The notes under the pieces are model-generated. The model worked only from the letters and a program-made list of their open reading frames with translations. It searched no databases and had not been told where the DNA came from. The translations under genes and the position numbers were made by a program. From Hyphomonadaceae bacterium UBA1001 (lineage in GTDB: Bacteria; Pseudomonadota; Alphaproteobacteria; Caulobacterales; Aquidulcibacteraceae), in assembly GCA_002291875.1 (NCBI GenBank), contig DBAV01000116.1, positions 1 to 6,110 on the forward strand: a DNA stretch of 6,110 nucleotides. Direction: 5' to 3'. Shown here in pieces: positions 6,075 through 6,110 of the stretch. Every line of letters begins with the position of its first letter. Positions within the stretch are counted from its first letter, which is position 1.

Positions 6075-6110
6075 CCCGGATACCGGTTCGCGCTGCTCAC
6101 CGGTTCCGGG
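6075..6110. repeat. Strong inverted repeat at the right edge, downstream of cpdR
   Basis: CCCGGA-T-ACCGGT (6075-6087) pairs with ACCGGT-TCCGGG (6099-6110) as twelve pairs with one bulged T, around an 11-base loop. ACCGGT is itself palindromic. The arm reaches the window end, so the element may be longer and any following T-run is out of view. It could be a terminator for cpdR, about 80 bases past the stop, or an extragenic palindrome. The stretch 5997-6074 holds no gene or clear signal. Confidence 0.6.

Noticed and set aside
6050..6110. A tRNA gene, suggested by GGTTC-like stretches in the tail
   Set aside because: No acceptor stem, anticodon arm or CCA end can be assembled; the pairing is a single long hairpin.

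Overview
The window is GC-rich (by eye well above 60% G+C) and reads as a chromosomal segment of an alphaproteobacterium. The main clue is a CpdR-type single-domain response regulator, a component of the alphaproteobacterial CckA-ChpT-CtrA cell-cycle circuit, divergent from an N-formylglutamate amidohydrolase family gene. The protein sequences of MscL and MurJ fit this. I cannot place it to genus from the sequence alone.

Layout, left to right. All genes but the last lie on the minus strand. (1) mscL, the large-conductance mechanosensitive channel, is cut by the left edge but nearly complete. (2) A two-gene unit follows: a small DUF4870-like three-helix membrane protein (1557-1928) and, overlapping it by one base in TGATG, a two-module VOC/glyoxalase-like protein with a Tat-type signal peptide (520-1557). 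(3) About 800 bases without a gene hold an exact-period 107-bp tandem array, six full copies plus one partial. Each copy contains a head-to-head pair of REP-like hairpins. (4) murJ, the lipid II flippase, whose stop lies 11 bases from the array. (5) An N-formylglutamate amidohydrolase family gene. (6) A 217-bp divergent intergenic region with a candidate CtrA half-site (TTAACCAT). (7) cpdR on the plus strand. (8) A 114-bp tail with a strong inverted repeat that reaches the window edge.

Functionally the region is mostly envelope-related: osmotic relief (MscL), peptidoglycan precursor export (MurJ), a small membrane protein and an exported VOC protein. A cell-cycle regulator lies at the right end. 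No phage, plasmid or insertion-sequence gene is visible.

The part that ordinary annotation would miss is the 107-bp array. Its two hairpins are diverged inverted copies of one element, with a compensatory base-pair swap between them. The inter-hairpin spacers vary at two positions ten bases apart that always carry the same base (G/G, A/A, G/G, A/A, G/G, T/T). Long open frames that cross the array are by-products of its composition and are not called as genes.
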